Notes: generated by a model from the letters alone, not told the origin. DNA of 33,256 bases from Alphaproteobacteria bacterium (GCA_020049895.1 JAGVLE010000028.1:1-33256); one strand, 5' to 3'; counted from the stretch's first letter, positions 8,548-17,207 are shown. Numbers and translations: made by a program.

Positions 8548-11052
8548 ATGTTAAAAAAACTATTGTTTTATAAATTTCTAACATTTGTCTGCTTGTCTGG
8601 TTCTTTATTTTCTGCTTTTGCAGGAAAAGATGCGCCGCAAAATCCTTATGCTGTCTTTGATGAACGTATATATGACCAATCCATTCTCTTTGCTAGGCGC
8701 CCTAATTTTGAATGCCTCAATGATAGGAGTTACCAACAAGCTGTCCTGCGCTACTTTACACACAAAAAAATACGCTTATTGGAAGACGATCTCTTTAGCG
8801 TTTATGATAAAGAACTAGAATATCTAAGTTATTTATCAGAAAAATATAAACCTACTCTTGCTTCAAAGGCTCTAAAAGGTGGGGGGCAGCTCTTGGCTGC
8901 TGCAGCGGGATTAAGTGTTTTAGCAATACCAGGAGTAGGAGAAGAAATCGCGGCAATGCGGATTTTTATGGCGACAGCTGCTGGTGTAAGTACTGCTGCA
9001 GCGAGTATGAGTTTAGCTCATGAGTTTTTGCAGCCTGATGGAAATTTTGATATCGATAAATTAGAAACGGCTATTCAGCAAAAAAAATCTTCTCTGATAT
9101 TAAATATCAACAAAGAATCTGGGATTTCTGATCTTGAAATAGAATATATCCTCAAAAAGCCATTTATAGACAATCGAGAGTTACAAAAAAACGTAGAAGC
9201 TATTTTTATTGCCATGCGTAAAGAAGGAGGAATTCCCTCAGAATTTCATAGAGAGTACATTGGTAATTTTTTAAAGCTACCTTTAAGAAAAAAACAAATA
9301 TCCATTGATTCTGCTTTGTTAGAGCTAGCAGGCAAAAACCCCACTCATTTTAATGCTTTGGCAGCGTCTCAACGGAGTGCAGCTGAAGAACTTCTGAACT
9401 ATGAAGAGGAAGTAAAAGTTGAAATGACACGTTTGCTGCTCCAGATAAAATATTCTTCTTATTCTAATTCTACTTCTCAACGGAAATTTTATTATTTTTT
9501 TGGAGAACCTGGCATTGGAAAAACAACAGCCGCAAAAAACATTGCCCAATTTCTACAACTTCCTCTTTTGACGCAAAGTATACGGACAGGAGCCGATCTA
9601 TCTGAAACAGCCCTGGAAGGGCAAGACTGGCTGTTGCCAGGGGCAAACACAGGGTTTCTTGCGCGCACGTTATGTACAAAGATAGACGAAGGTGAACAAC
9701 GCACAGACAAACCTACAATTACTATGCCTTTCCAAGAAGTTACACGCTATGGCTTGTCTTCAACACTCTCGGTGGAGGTGCCTGATACTATTCCTTCCAA
9801 TACGTATTGGAATGCTGTTCTCTTAATTAATGATTTTGACAGAATTTTAATGGATCCCAGCACAACAACACAGACGATTTCCTTCTTTTTGGATTACCTC
9901 GATCCCTGCAAAGAGAGCTTCTATAGCCCTTACTTTAAAGCACGTATCCCCATAAAAGATTTAATTATCGTTGTAACAGCGAATTATCCTATTCCTTCAC
10001 TTACATCAGAAGATCTAGAAAATTTAAAGAGGAACGTAGACATTCATACCCCAGAGCATTCAGCCTTAAAATATAGAATGCAATTTCAAGCCCTAAAAGA
10101 CAGGCTGGTTGAAATTCACTTTGCAACACTTGGTAATGCCGGGAAAAATATTTCCTTAAAGAAGTTTCTAGAAGAAATGTGTGAAAAATATCATCTGACT
10201 CTTACTGAACAAAGAAAAACAGCCATTTTAACCCCTGCTATACAACTTGCGTCCGTTCGAGATGCTAAAAAGCACATTGAAAAAGAGGTCTTAGATGAAA
10301 AAAGTAGTAACCTGTCAGATACAACATCTCTTTCTCAGCCAACAACTAGACCTCAGTTTACTATCTCTGAGGCCGCTAGAGCATCTCTTGCATCTTATTC
10401 TTATCTTACTCTTCCTCATCTAGATGAAGTTGATCTTCAGAAGCAAGTAAAAAACCTAGAAAAAACAAATGAATATATAAAGCTTTTTCTCTCTCCTTCT
10501 CAGGAAAAACAACATGAGGCTCTTAAAAAGCTTTTTGGAGAGAGAGGCAGCATTATCAATCCATATGCCAATATTCGAACCTTATGGAAAACAGCGTGGG
10601 AGAGAAAGAAAGTATTTAAAGAAGAAGCTGGAGGAATTCAAGCGCTTGCCAATAGGCTTAAGTATTTTGATGCCCCTCAGTCAAAAGGAAAAATCATCCG
10701 CTTTCATATTCAAGCAGCACAAGTCTTATTACATGCTCTCTTAAAACGTGCAGAAGATGCAGATCCATTTGTCTGGCAGGCGCTCATTACAAATGACCAG
10801 CGTATGGCTAACCTCCGCTTATTTTTAACCCATCTAACCCATTTAAGTAACTTGCAAACTGGATTAGATCAACTTACCCAATCAACCATACGATTTACTC
10901 AAGGCATTCAAGAATTTTTAGCGGAAAGCAACAGGATAATTAACAGTGACAAACAAAGACTAGAAGACTTAATGCGCAATCCCGCAGCAAATAATGGTGA
11001 CAATGTTGAAATGGGAGAGCTCAATCCTCTTATGGGGGAAGACAATGCCTGA
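8548..11052 (+). CDS. Exported AAA+ ATPase-like protein
   Basis: An 834-residue protein with a clear signal peptide (KKLLFYKFLTFVCLSGSLFS, then AFA|GK near residue 26). A hydrophobic Ala/Gly-rich stretch at about 110-155 could be membrane-inserted. An AAA+ core follows: FFGEPGIGKTT (Walker A, about 317-327), AVLLINDFDRIL (Walker B-like, about 422-433, with Asn-Asp where Asp-Glu is usual) and LIIVVTANYPIP (sensor 1, about 470-481). The C-terminal 300 residues are helical and charged. ATPases have no ATP in a periplasm; export would make sense for a bacterium living in host cytoplasm, or if the domain faces inward. Whether it relates to the lasso peptides or is independent cargo is unknown. It ends at a strong terminator. 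Confidence 0.75.
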   Translation: MLKKLLFYKFLTFVCLSGSLFSAFAGKDAPQNPYAVFDERIYDQSILFARRPNFECLNDRSYQQAVLRYFTHKKIRLLEDDLFSVYDKELEYLSYLSEKYKPTLASKALKGGGQLLAAAAGLSVLAIPGVGEEIAAMRIFMATAAGVSTAAASMSLAHEFLQPDGNFDIDKLETAIQQKKSSLILNINKESGISDLEIEYILKKPFIDNRELQKNVEAIFIAMRKEGGIPSEFHREYIGNFLKLPLRKKQISIDSALLELAGKNPTHFNALAASQRSAAEELLNYEEEVKVEMTRLLLQIKYSSYSNSTSQRKFYYFFGEPGIGKTTAAKNIAQFLQLPLLTQSIRTGADLSETALEGQDWLLPGANTGFLARTLCTKIDEGEQRTDKPTITMPFQEVTRYGLSSTLSVEVPDTIPSNTYWNAVLLINDFDRILMDPSTTTQTISFFLDYLDPCKESFYSPYFKARIPIKDLIIVVTANYPIPSLTSEDLENLKRNVDIHTPEHSALKYRMQFQALKDRLVEIHFATLGNAGKNISLKKFLEEMCEKYHLTLTEQRKTAILTPAIQLASVRDAKKHIEKEVLDEKSSNLSDTTSLSQPTTRPQFTISEAARASLASYSYLTLPHLDEVDLQKQVKNLEKTNEYIKLFLSPSQEKQHEALKKLFGERGSIINPYANIRTLWKTAWERKKVFKEEAGGIQALANRLKYFDAPQSKGKIIRFHIQAAQVLLHALLKRAEDADPFVWQALITNDQRMANLRLFLTHLTHLSNLQTGLDQLTQSTIRFTQGIQEFLAESNRIINSDKQRLEDLMRNPAANNGDNVEMGELNPLMGEDNA

Positions 11053-11059
11053 TACTATA

Positions 11060-11085
11060 AGCTATGAAGATTCATAGCTCTTTTT
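11060..11085 (+). terminator. Intrinsic terminator after the AAA+ gene
   Basis: A perfect 9-bp stem (AGCTATGAA with TTCATAGCT) with a two-base GA centre (the stem tip must open to form the loop) is followed by C and five T residues, 8 bases after the stop codon. Confidence 0.85.
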
Positions 11086-11277
11086 CTAACAACAAACTGT
11101 GTATGCGTTCATCAGAAAGGAAAACTTTATCAGAAAGGTTGCATGATTTATTTCTCTAGAAACCGATTTTGAAAAAGCGTAGAGTAATAAAATATTGCGC
11201 GTGAACTTTGCACAGAAGAGAGCTTTGTATTTTTTTAAAATTTTGATCATTTCCATGAAAGAAAGAGAACATTTATT

Positions 11278-11553
11278 GTGAATAAAATTTTTCAAGCACT
11301 CCTCTGTCTCACTCTTTTAACTCTGTTCGGATTTCAAGAAGCAAAGGGCATGGAAGAGAAAGACGATAAAAAAGGTGGTGTCATGCAGATTCTTAGCAAG
11401 ATGGGGAAGGCATTAGGTGAGTTTAGAGCAGAAAGTGCTACTGTATTGGGAGTGACCCTTAAAAGAAAATCAGAATCTTCTTCCGTAGCTGCGTCTTCGG
11501 ACAATCCCTCGGCAATTGAATTTGGAAAGAACGCAAAACATACCTTAATATAG
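11278..11553 (+). CDS. Small secreted protein of unknown function
   Basis: A 91-residue protein starting at GTG (11278). The N-terminus is a plausible signal peptide (KIFQALLCLTLLTLFGFQ, ending near EAKG at residue 24). The mature part is short, charged and Ser-rich (KRKSESSSVAASS) without recognisable domains. It lies between the AAA+ gene and precursor 2. It does not show a lasso core, because no Gly with an acidic residue 7-9 positions later follows a Thr-x junction. A weak GAAAGAGAA sequence about 12 bases upstream could be the ribosome site. Function not recognised. Confidence 0.5.
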   Translation: MNKIFQALLCLTLLTLFGFQEAKGMEEKDDKKGGVMQILSKMGKALGEFRAESATVLGVTLKRKSESSSVAASSDNPSAIEFGKNAKHTLI

Positions 11554-11690
11554 GAACTGCTATTGTTGGAGGTTGTTATGTGTGTGGTGAACTTATAAAA
11601 TGTTATTGTGGGTGCAGATAGAGAATATTGTAAAAATCTGTAATTTTGGTGTGTTGAGGTTGAAAATTTTCTAACAAAAAAGGAAAAAGC

Positions 11691-11873
11691 ATGCGTAAAA
11701 ATATATTTAAAAAAGCATTTTTTGTGAATAAAAACACCATCTTTACAAAAAACACCTCGGTAAAAGAAATATTCACAAAAGGATATAGGTTATCTGAAAA
11801 GGCGCACAGCTTAACGCAAGGAAGCGGAGGGAGGGGCTACGAAGATTATAGTGCGGCCATTCGCTTTAAATAG
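11691..11873 (+). CDS. Lasso peptide precursor 2
   Basis: A 60-residue precursor immediately before the B gene (5 bases between stop and start). The leader is basic and ends KAHSLTQ. The predicted core is GSGGRGYEDYSAAIRFK: Gly1, Glu8 as ring acceptor (Asp9 is an alternative), and a nine-residue tail ending with Arg, Phe and Lys. Thr at -2 is present. The ribosome site is AAAAAAGGAAAAAGC before ATG. The order A-B-C is that of proteobacterial lasso operons, making this the cognate precursor of the cluster. Confidence 0.92.
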   Translation: MRKNIFKKAFFVNKNTIFTKNTSVKEIFTKGYRLSEKAHSLTQGSGGRGYEDYSAAIRFK

Positions 11874-11878
11874 CCCAT

Positions 11879-12583
11879 ATGCCCTATCATTTAACAGACC
11901 ATATTTATATCACGCAATTTCAGGATGAGCTTATCCTTCTGGATTTAAAGCAAGATAAATATACGGTCTGCTTTAAAGAATTTGCGGATTTAGTATTACA
12001 ACTTTTGGAAGGAAAGGTGACAGATCCTTCAGAAGATACAGCTATTCAAACTCTCCTCGATGATCGAATCGTGGAAGAGAAAGAAAATATATACCCCTTC
12101 TACATTGATAAGAAGAGTACATCTGAAGGTGTGGCAAACGTAGATTGGCGTTTGCCTCTGGAAAACGTGCGTGTTCCTTTTGATTTAGAAGTTGTAAAGG
12201 CTTTTTTAGTCCTTCTCAAAGTCAATTTTTATATTAAATTTCGAGGATTCTATTCCGGGATTCAATCCATAAAGAATGCGTATAACCCTACAAACTCATA
12301 CACTCTCCCAACACAAAAAGAGTTGCGAAAACTTGCTAACATCGTTAACAAAGCCTGTTTGATTTATCCTACACGAACCAAATGCTTGGAATGGGCTATG
12401 ACGTTTGTGTTGTTAGCCTTAAAACGGAAATGGAAATGCAATCTTGAAATTGGTGTTCAAAATTATCCTTTTATGGCTCATGCATGGATTGAATGTAATG
12501 GTCACGTGGTGATGGATGAAGATGTGTTACGAGACGAGCTTGCGATTATTCTCAGTGAACCCTTTAGAAAAATAAAAGCATGA
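11879..12583 (+). CDS. Lasso peptide B protein: RRE fused to transglutaminase-like leader peptidase
   Basis: A 234-residue protein that binds the precursor leader and cuts it off. Residues 1-65 have the PqqD-like RiPP recognition element pattern (YITQFQDELILLDLKQDKYTV then a helix FADLVLQLLEG). Residues about 105-225 match the transglutaminase-like lasso protease: Cys169 in TRTKCLEWA, His201 in FMAHAWIE and Asp213 in VVMDED form the expected Cys-His-Asp triad. Fused B proteins are usual in Proteobacteria, while Gram-positive clusters split B1 and B2. The start follows the precursor stop by 5 bases with no strong ribosome site, suggesting coupled translation. Its stop overlaps the C gene start (ATGA). 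Confidence 0.92.
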   Translation: MPYHLTDHIYITQFQDELILLDLKQDKYTVCFKEFADLVLQLLEGKVTDPSEDTAIQTLLDDRIVEEKENIYPFYIDKKSTSEGVANVDWRLPLENVRVPFDLEVVKAFLVLLKVNFYIKFRGFYSGIQSIKNAYNPTNSYTLPTQKELRKLANIVNKACLIYPTRTKCLEWAMTFVLLALKRKWKCNLEIGVQNYPFMAHAWIECNGHVVMDEDVLRDELAIILSEPFRKIKA

Positions 12584-14358
12584 TTTACGCTGGTCTCATT
12601 CACTTTAACGACACACCTAGCATTGCTGACAAGCTATGTCCCGTCCTCACGGACTATAGTGAAACACCTCCGGTTTTTCTTCAAAAAAAATCTATGGCTT
12701 TTTGCTATGCGAAATTATCTGATCTGCAAGACAAGGATGAGGTTTTGGAAAATGAAACGTCTCTTATGCTTGGACGTGTTTTTGACAACACCACCGCAAC
12801 GTCTTTGCGGAAAAAAGATTTTGAGAATTTATCTTTTACATCTCCAAAAGAGATCTTTAAATCCTTATGGGGAAAATATGTCTATATTCGTTCTGTAACA
12901 GGTTACTTTGAAATAATTGTCGATCCGACAGGACAGCTTCCTTTTTTTTACTATGTTTTCCCAAATGGGAATGTCCTGTTCGCTTCAGACATAGAAATTA
13001 TTTTTAAAATCTTAGAGCGCACACCCCAGTATAATTGGAGTTATTTATGTTCTTATCTTGTTTATGGAAATAGTTCTGCGATACAGACTCCTTTTGAAGA
13101 AATTTATGAGCTTCCTCCAGCCTGCTCTTTAAAGATCACAAAGAATGACAGAGTAACGGAGCCCTTCTGGAACCCTTTGGACGCTTGTTCTTCCACTTCT
13201 CCAGAAAACACAAATGCTGTTAATGTATTGCAATCCGTACTCAAGCCCTGGATTGAGCCCTATACAAACATCTGTGTGAGCCTTTCTGGGGGGCTTGATT
13301 CTTCTTCCCTTGTCTATTGTCTTAAGGACATCCTAAAAAAAGATCAAAAACTCATTGCTGTGAATTATTTTCATTCTAAAGTTAAATCAAGTAATGAGCT
13401 TGTTCATGCACGAAAGGTTTGCCAAGAAACAGGAATAGACCTCATTGAAGCTGATGCCTCTTCGTGCCTTCCTTTTGATTCTTCTACCCACAAAAGGTCA
13501 TTGCTTCCCAACAAACCTTATCCTGGGTTGATGAGCCTCAAGTGGATAGAAACCGTCTCTGAGTGTCTTCCTTCTGATAAAGCCTGTACGTTCCTGAGTG
13601 GCCATGGAAGCGATCATATTTTTATGCGTCCTCCTGCAAAACAAACGATCTCAGACTACATTATTGATAAAGGGTTCCGAGGAGTTCCTTTGAAAGACAT
13701 AACCGCCTTTTACAGAGACTCTTTGTTTCCTATCTTAAAAGAGAATATCACAGCTTTAGGAGGGTATATCTTGGGATGGCGTCGTGATAAACGGCATCCT
13801 AAAAATGTGAGCGATGAGCGTCCTGACTGGATAAAAAAAGAGCTAGGAGAGAAAGCGTCTGTTAATTTTATCCACCCCATCTATAGGACATTGCTACCTA
13901 AAATCCTTCCTGGGAAATATGCTCAAATAGATGCCTTCTACGAAGGTCTCGCGTCTATCCACATGGAAGCAAATCCGATCCTTCCTACCTATTATCCATA
14001 TCTTTATAAACCAGTTGTAGATTTTGCCTTCTCATTTCCAACATATGATCTCTTTAAGGAAGGACATGATCGTTATCCCCTTCGCAAGTCTGTTAGTGAT
14101 CACTTCAATACTCAGACGGTATGGAGACGCGACAAAAGCCAAACAACAGGCATTCTGCAATTAGGAATGAAAAAGAATCTGGATTTCATTTTGACTCTTT
14201 GTGGAGAAGGAAAATTTGTAAAACAAGGCCTTATTGATAAGGAGGGGATGCAAGAAACCATCAACCTGATCAGTAATGGAGATATAAACTATATGTGGCC
14301 ATTTACACATCTTGCATCCGCTGAGCTTTTTCTGGATGCTTGGAAAAAGAAGTTTTAA
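12580..14358 (+). CDS. Lasso peptide C protein: asparagine-synthetase-like macrocyclase
   Basis: A 592-residue homologue of class B asparagine synthetase that would activate the Glu side chain of the core with ATP and close the isopeptide ring on Gly1. The N-terminal domain begins MIYAGLIHF and lacks the Cys2 nucleophile of glutamine amidotransferases, as in the known cyclase McjC. The synthetase domain carries the pyrophosphate-loop SGGLDSS at 236-242, and FLSGHGSDHIF near 338-348. TYYPYLYKPVVDFAF and VWRRDKSQTTG near the end are typical of the family. It overlaps the B gene by four bases. It must handle six different cores if all precursors are served by this one enzyme. Confidence 0.92.
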   Translation: MIYAGLIHFNDTPSIADKLCPVLTDYSETPPVFLQKKSMAFCYAKLSDLQDKDEVLENETSLMLGRVFDNTTATSLRKKDFENLSFTSPKEIFKSLWGKYVYIRSVTGYFEIIVDPTGQLPFFYYVFPNGNVLFASDIEIIFKILERTPQYNWSYLCSYLVYGNSSAIQTPFEEIYELPPACSLKITKNDRVTEPFWNPLDACSSTSPENTNAVNVLQSVLKPWIEPYTNICVSLSGGLDSSSLVYCLKDILKKDQKLIAVNYFHSKVKSSNELVHARKVCQETGIDLIEADASSCLPFDSSTHKRSLLPNKPYPGLMSLKWIETVSECLPSDKACTFLSGHGSDHIFMRPPAKQTISDYIIDKGFRGVPLKDITAFYRDSLFPILKENITALGGYILGWRRDKRHPKNVSDERPDWIKKELGEKASVNFIHPIYRTLLPKILPGKYAQIDAFYEGLASIHMEANPILPTYYPYLYKPVVDFAFSFPTYDLFKEGHDRYPLRKSVSDHFNTQTVWRRDKSQTTGILQLGMKKNLDFILTLCGEGKFVKQGLIDKEGMQETINLISNGDINYMWPFTHLASAELFLDAWKKKF

Positions 14359-14363
14359 TTTGC

Positions 14364-14497
14364 ATGGCTATACAAGAAAACAGAGCCTTGCCGACACTAA
14401 CAGTAGGAGACAAGTATTCCATCTGAAACGCTATGGCAAGATTACCGGCCTTATCTGCTCTGTATCCGATGAGGCTAATATCAACAAAAAAGGATAA
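14364..14497 (+). pseudogene. Possible frameshifted small gene between cyclase and precursor 3
   Basis: From ATG 14364 a frame reads MAIQENRALPTLTVGDKYSI and stops. In the neighbouring frame, starting where the first ends, the DNA reads LKRYGKITGLICSVSDEANI and then NKKG, stop at 14497. Joined by a single-base shift near 14422 this gives a roughly 45-residue protein with a GD.YSI..RYG.ITG..CSVSD pattern, like a small beta-barrel. It might also be chance. No function is proposed. Confidence 0.25.
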
Positions 14498-14502
14498 ATG
14501 TT

Positions 14503-14673
14503 ATGGTTAAAAAATTTCTTCAGAAGTCATCGATGTTTGGCCTAAAGTCTAAAGCTAAACAAAGAAAAAAATCTTCGACATTTCAATCCATGAGTAATAA
14601 AGCAAGCCGTCTGACGCGCGGGTGGAGCGGACGGAATTCCGAAGGAGCATGCATAACAGATCGTTATGAGTAA
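14503..14673 (+). CDS. Lasso peptide precursor 3
   Basis: A 56-residue precursor with a basic leader (MVKKFLQKSSMFGLKSKAKQ) ending NKASRLTR. The predicted core is GWSGRNSEGACITDRYE: Gly1, Glu8 as ring acceptor, Thr at -2, and a tail holding one Cys, an Arg-Tyr pair and a C-terminal Glu. AAAAGGAT lies shortly upstream of ATG 14503. The leader closely resembles that of precursor 5 (M.KFLQKS..F.LK.K.KQ..KKS), so the two are recent duplicates whose cores have diverged. It starts 144 bases after the cyclase gene, on the same strand. Confidence 0.9.
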   Translation: MVKKFLQKSSMFGLKSKAKQRKKSSTFQSMSNKASRLTRGWSGRNSEGACITDRYE

Positions 14674-14722
14674 CTGTACGCACCTAATTGGTAAAGACAG
14701 GCTGTAATAATTGTTGGGCAGG

Positions 14723-14744
14723 CTGAAGGGCTTGCCCACTTCAT
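14723..14744 (+). other. Weak hairpin between precursors 3 and 4
   Basis: GGGCAGGC followed by GGCTTGCCC can fold into an imperfect GC-rich hairpin. There is no T tract. It could stabilise or attenuate the precursor 3 transcript. Confidence 0.3.
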
Positions 14745-14792
14745 CTACTCTCTATGTGACTAAAATAATATTAATAGGAAAGGAAAAATATT

Positions 14793-14981
14793 ATGTATAA
14801 AAAACTTCTTCAGGCATCAACTAGACTGTTTTCTCTAGAACTGCATAAACCATCTCAAAACACAGAGAAGTCGCTAGGAAAAGTTGAGTTTAAAGCTTCT
14901 TGGATGACTTGTGGAGGACGGGGTTGTAATTCAGAAAGTTTTATGACATTGCCGACTTATCAACCTTCAAAACCAAGATAG
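14793..14981 (+). CDS. Lasso peptide precursor 4
   Basis: A 62-residue precursor with AGGAAAGGA before the ATG. The leader (MYKKLLQASTRLFSLELHKP onward) ends ASWMTC, with Thr at -2 and an unusual Cys at -1. The predicted 22-residue core runs from Gly41 to Arg62 and begins GGRGCNSESFMT: Gly1 and Glu8 ring acceptor, Cys5 inside the ring, and a tail rich in Pro, Tyr and Lys ending KPR. Cys at -1 and Cys5 make it the most unusual of the six. The leader differs from 3 and 5 but keeps the short basic start. Confidence 0.87.
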   Translation: MYKKLLQASTRLFSLELHKPSQNTEKSLGKVEFKASWMTCGGRGCNSESFMTLPTYQPSKPR

Positions 14982-15013
14982 TGAGAAGATTGGTCTGAGT
15001 AAATCCTAGAGTG

Positions 15014-15040
15014 GGATTCTCCCCATCCAAGAGAGAATCC
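15014..15040 (+). other. Hairpin between precursors 4 and 5
   Basis: A perfect 8-bp stem (GGATTCTC with GAGAATCC) with an 11-base loop lies 33 bases after precursor 4. The flanking TTCTCCT is only partly T-rich, so this may be a transcript-processing or attenuation hairpin rather than a full terminator. Confidence 0.4.
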
Positions 15041-15126
15041 TTCTCCTGCAACGTCTTGCTAAAGAAACAATTCACCTCATTTAATCTCTATCTGATGGGG
15101 ATGACATTAAAAAGAAAGGAAAAACT

Positions 15127-15303
15127 ATGAAAAAATTTCTTCAGAAATCAGTATTATTTGACTTAAAATTCAAACCTAAACAGAATAAGAAATCTCGGAT
15201 AGGCTACTTTATGCAGGACAAGCGAAACACGGCAAGTCGCATAACCCGTGGAGGTGGGGGGAGATGGTATGAAGGTATCCCGCCTTCCCCGTGCCGTGAC
15301 TAA
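15127..15303 (+). CDS. Lasso peptide precursor 5
   Basis: A 58-residue precursor, with AGAAAGGAAAA before ATG 15127. The leader (MKKFLQKSVLFDLKFKPKQN onward) ends NTASRITR. The predicted core is GGGGRWYEGIPPSPCRD: Gly1, Glu8 ring acceptor, Thr at -2, Trp6-Tyr7 in the ring, and a proline-rich tail ending Cys-Arg-Asp. It is the last plus-strand gene before the convergent ABC exporter. The four leading glycines allow some doubt about the exact first residue, but Glu8 fits only if the first Gly after TR is residue 1. Confidence 0.9.
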   Translation: MKKFLQKSVLFDLKFKPKQNKKSRIGYFMQDKRNTASRITRGGGGRWYEGIPPSPCRD

Positions 15304-15374
15304 TGAGTACATCTAGGTACTGCAGGAACTCGTATGCAAATCTCTTGGTATTGTGATGGGACCCCTTGTGATAT

Positions 15375-15409
15375 GTGATTGCTCCACGAGGCTTGCCTCG
15401 TGGCATCAC
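15375..15409. terminator. Strong hairpin between convergent precursor 5 and ABC exporter genes
   Basis: A perfect 9-bp stem (CCACGAGGC with GCCTCGTGG) sits inside outer GTGAT/ATCAC arms. It lies between two converging transcripts and is symmetric, so it could act on both. There is no clear T tract on either side, so intrinsic termination is uncertain. Confidence 0.45.
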
Positions 15410-15497
15410 AGTCAACTTACAGGCCTCGGACAAGCTGCGCGTATCATTATGATATAAGCGATAAAAGCACTAGTGCGTAAATGGTCCAGGGGTGCAT

Positions 15498-17207
15498 TCA
15501 TTGCAATATTCCTGCATGATGCTTAATCTCTATCACCTGATCCACCTTATTTTTAGGAAAAGGGCGATGAGTAATAATGATTTTTGTCATATGCGGGAGG
15601 AATTTTTCAATATTTCCTTCAATCACGTTCTCTGTATCCTTGTCTAAGGAAGAGGTACTTTCATCAAAAATACACACTTGTGGTTTTTTTAGGAAAATCC
15701 GTGCAATTGAAAGCCGTTGTTTTTCTCCCCCTGACAGTTTTAACCCTCGGTTCCCAACTGTTGTCTCAAGACCTTGAGGGAGTTTATTGATAAACTCCAA
15801 AAGATGAGCCTGCTTTAAAGCCTCATTAATTTCTTGAGGGGTTGCCTCAGGATACACAAAAGTGAGGTTGTTTCTGATGGTGTCATTCAATAAATAAGTT
15901 TCTTGAGGAACCCAGCCGATTGCCTTTGGGAGTGATTCTAGAGATATCTGCTTTAAGTTGATGTCATTAATAAAAATGTTTCCTTCTATAGGATCAAATA
16001 GTCTGAGAAGAAGCTTTGCTATGGTCGATTTCCCTGCTCCTGTAGGACCTATAATGACTGCTGTTTGTCCAGCCTCAAGCGCGAAAGAAACTTCTTTCAA
16101 AATAAATCTATCTTTATATTTAAAGGAGACATTTTCAAATCTAATAGAAGAAACTGTCTTTGGTAAATGAAGAGGATGAGAGGCCTCAATAAGTTCTGGA
16201 GGTGTAAGGAGCACATCAATCACTCCCTTCATATCAAGGATCGTTTTTTTGATGTCTTGAAAGACTTGCCCTAAGATGGCAATGGGCATCACGAATTGTA
16301 AGATATACCCGTTGAAAAGGATGAAGTCTCCAGCAGTAAGAGATCCTTGCAATACGCCTTGACCCACAAGATACATAAACACAGAAAGACCTATCCCTAA
16401 AATCACAGATTGTCCTATGTAGGAAAGGGCGATATTGCGCATAAACTTAACTTCTGTGGTTTCTCGCTTTTTTAATTCTGTTGTGCAGGTTGAGATGGCC
16501 ACGTCAGCTTTTCCAAAAACCTTCACCGCCTCATAGTTTGACAACCAATCTGCAATGATTCCATCTGCATCTTTATCAGCCTCATTAGCCTGCTCGCGCG
16601 CTTTTAGAGCTACTCTCAAGGCGATAAGAGTATACACAAAGAAAACTCCAAAAATGACTACCATTAAAAGGCTGTAAACAAAGGGATAAAGAGAAGAAAT
16701 AAGAATAATGACAAATAAGAATTCCAGGAGGATGGGGAGAACGTGAAAAAATAGATCTAGTACAATGCGAGGGACGTTCTGTTGAGCTCTTCGGATAATA
16801 TTTGTAAGAGCACCTGGCTGTTGATTCACAAAGTAATTCAACGAAAGGCCAAAAACATGAGAGAGAATTTTTGACCCTAATACACGGGTAAGGCGCTGCT
16901 CAATTTTATAAATCAATATGGTGCGTACGTGAACAGAGATTTGGCTCATCATCCAAATAAAACCATAGCTGATAAGGATAACGGTCACTAACAAAGGATT
17001 AGAAAGAGAGAAAGAGTCGACAATCTTTTTCAAGAAAAGCGGTAAGGCTAGGTTCGATAAGACTCCTACGACTAACACAACCAAAGAGAGCCAGAAGCTT
17101 AAAGTGAGTTTTTTATCGGCAAACGTTGTAACAAGGATGTCTTTAATGCATTTCCAATACTGCTTATAATTAACATTCTCCATCACAATGGCTTTTGCTA
17201 TTAGCAT
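15498..17207 (-). CDS. ABC exporter (half transporter), probable lasso D protein
   Basis: A 569-residue half transporter: about six membrane segments in residues 30-320, then a nucleotide-binding domain with IIGPTGAGKST (Walker A), LSGGEKQRLSIAR (signature) and VCIFDESTSSLD (Walker B). McjD-like exporters of this design pump out lasso peptides and give self-immunity. By sequence it also resembles Atm1-type exporters, so the assignment rests on its place: it directly follows a lasso precursor gene on the same strand and faces the B/C operon. No strong ribosome site precedes ATG 17207; Met9 (17183) is an alternative. In an intracellular bacterium the product would go to the envelope or the host cytosol. 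Confidence 0.8.
   Translation of the reverse strand: MLIAKAIVMENVNYKQYWKCIKDILVTTFADKKLTLSFWLSLVVLVVGVLSNLALPLFLKKIVDSFSLSNPLLVTVILISYGFIWMMSQISVHVRTILIYKIEQRLTRVLGSKILSHVFGLSLNYFVNQQPGALTNIIRRAQQNVPRIVLDLFFHVLPILLEFLFVIILISSLYPFVYSLLMVVIFGVFFVYTLIALRVALKAREQANEADKDADGIIADWLSNYEAVKVFGKADVAISTCTTELKKRETTEVKFMRNIALSYIGQSVILGIGLSVFMYLVGQGVLQGSLTAGDFILFNGYILQFVMPIAILGQVFQDIKKTILDMKGVIDVLLTPPELIEASHPLHLPKTVSSIRFENVSFKYKDRFILKEVSFALEAGQTAVIIGPTGAGKSTIAKLLLRLFDPIEGNIFINDINLKQISLESLPKAIGWVPQETYLLNDTIRNNLTFVYPEATPQEINEALKQAHLLEFINKLPQGLETTVGNRGLKLSGGEKQRLSIARIFLKKPQVCIFDESTSSLDKDTENVIEGNIEKFLPHMTKIIITHRPFPKNKVDQVIEIKHHAGILQ

Noticed and set aside
11278-11553. Seventh lasso precursor
   Set aside because: It has a signal peptide and no Thr-x-Gly junction followed by an acidic residue at position 7-9.
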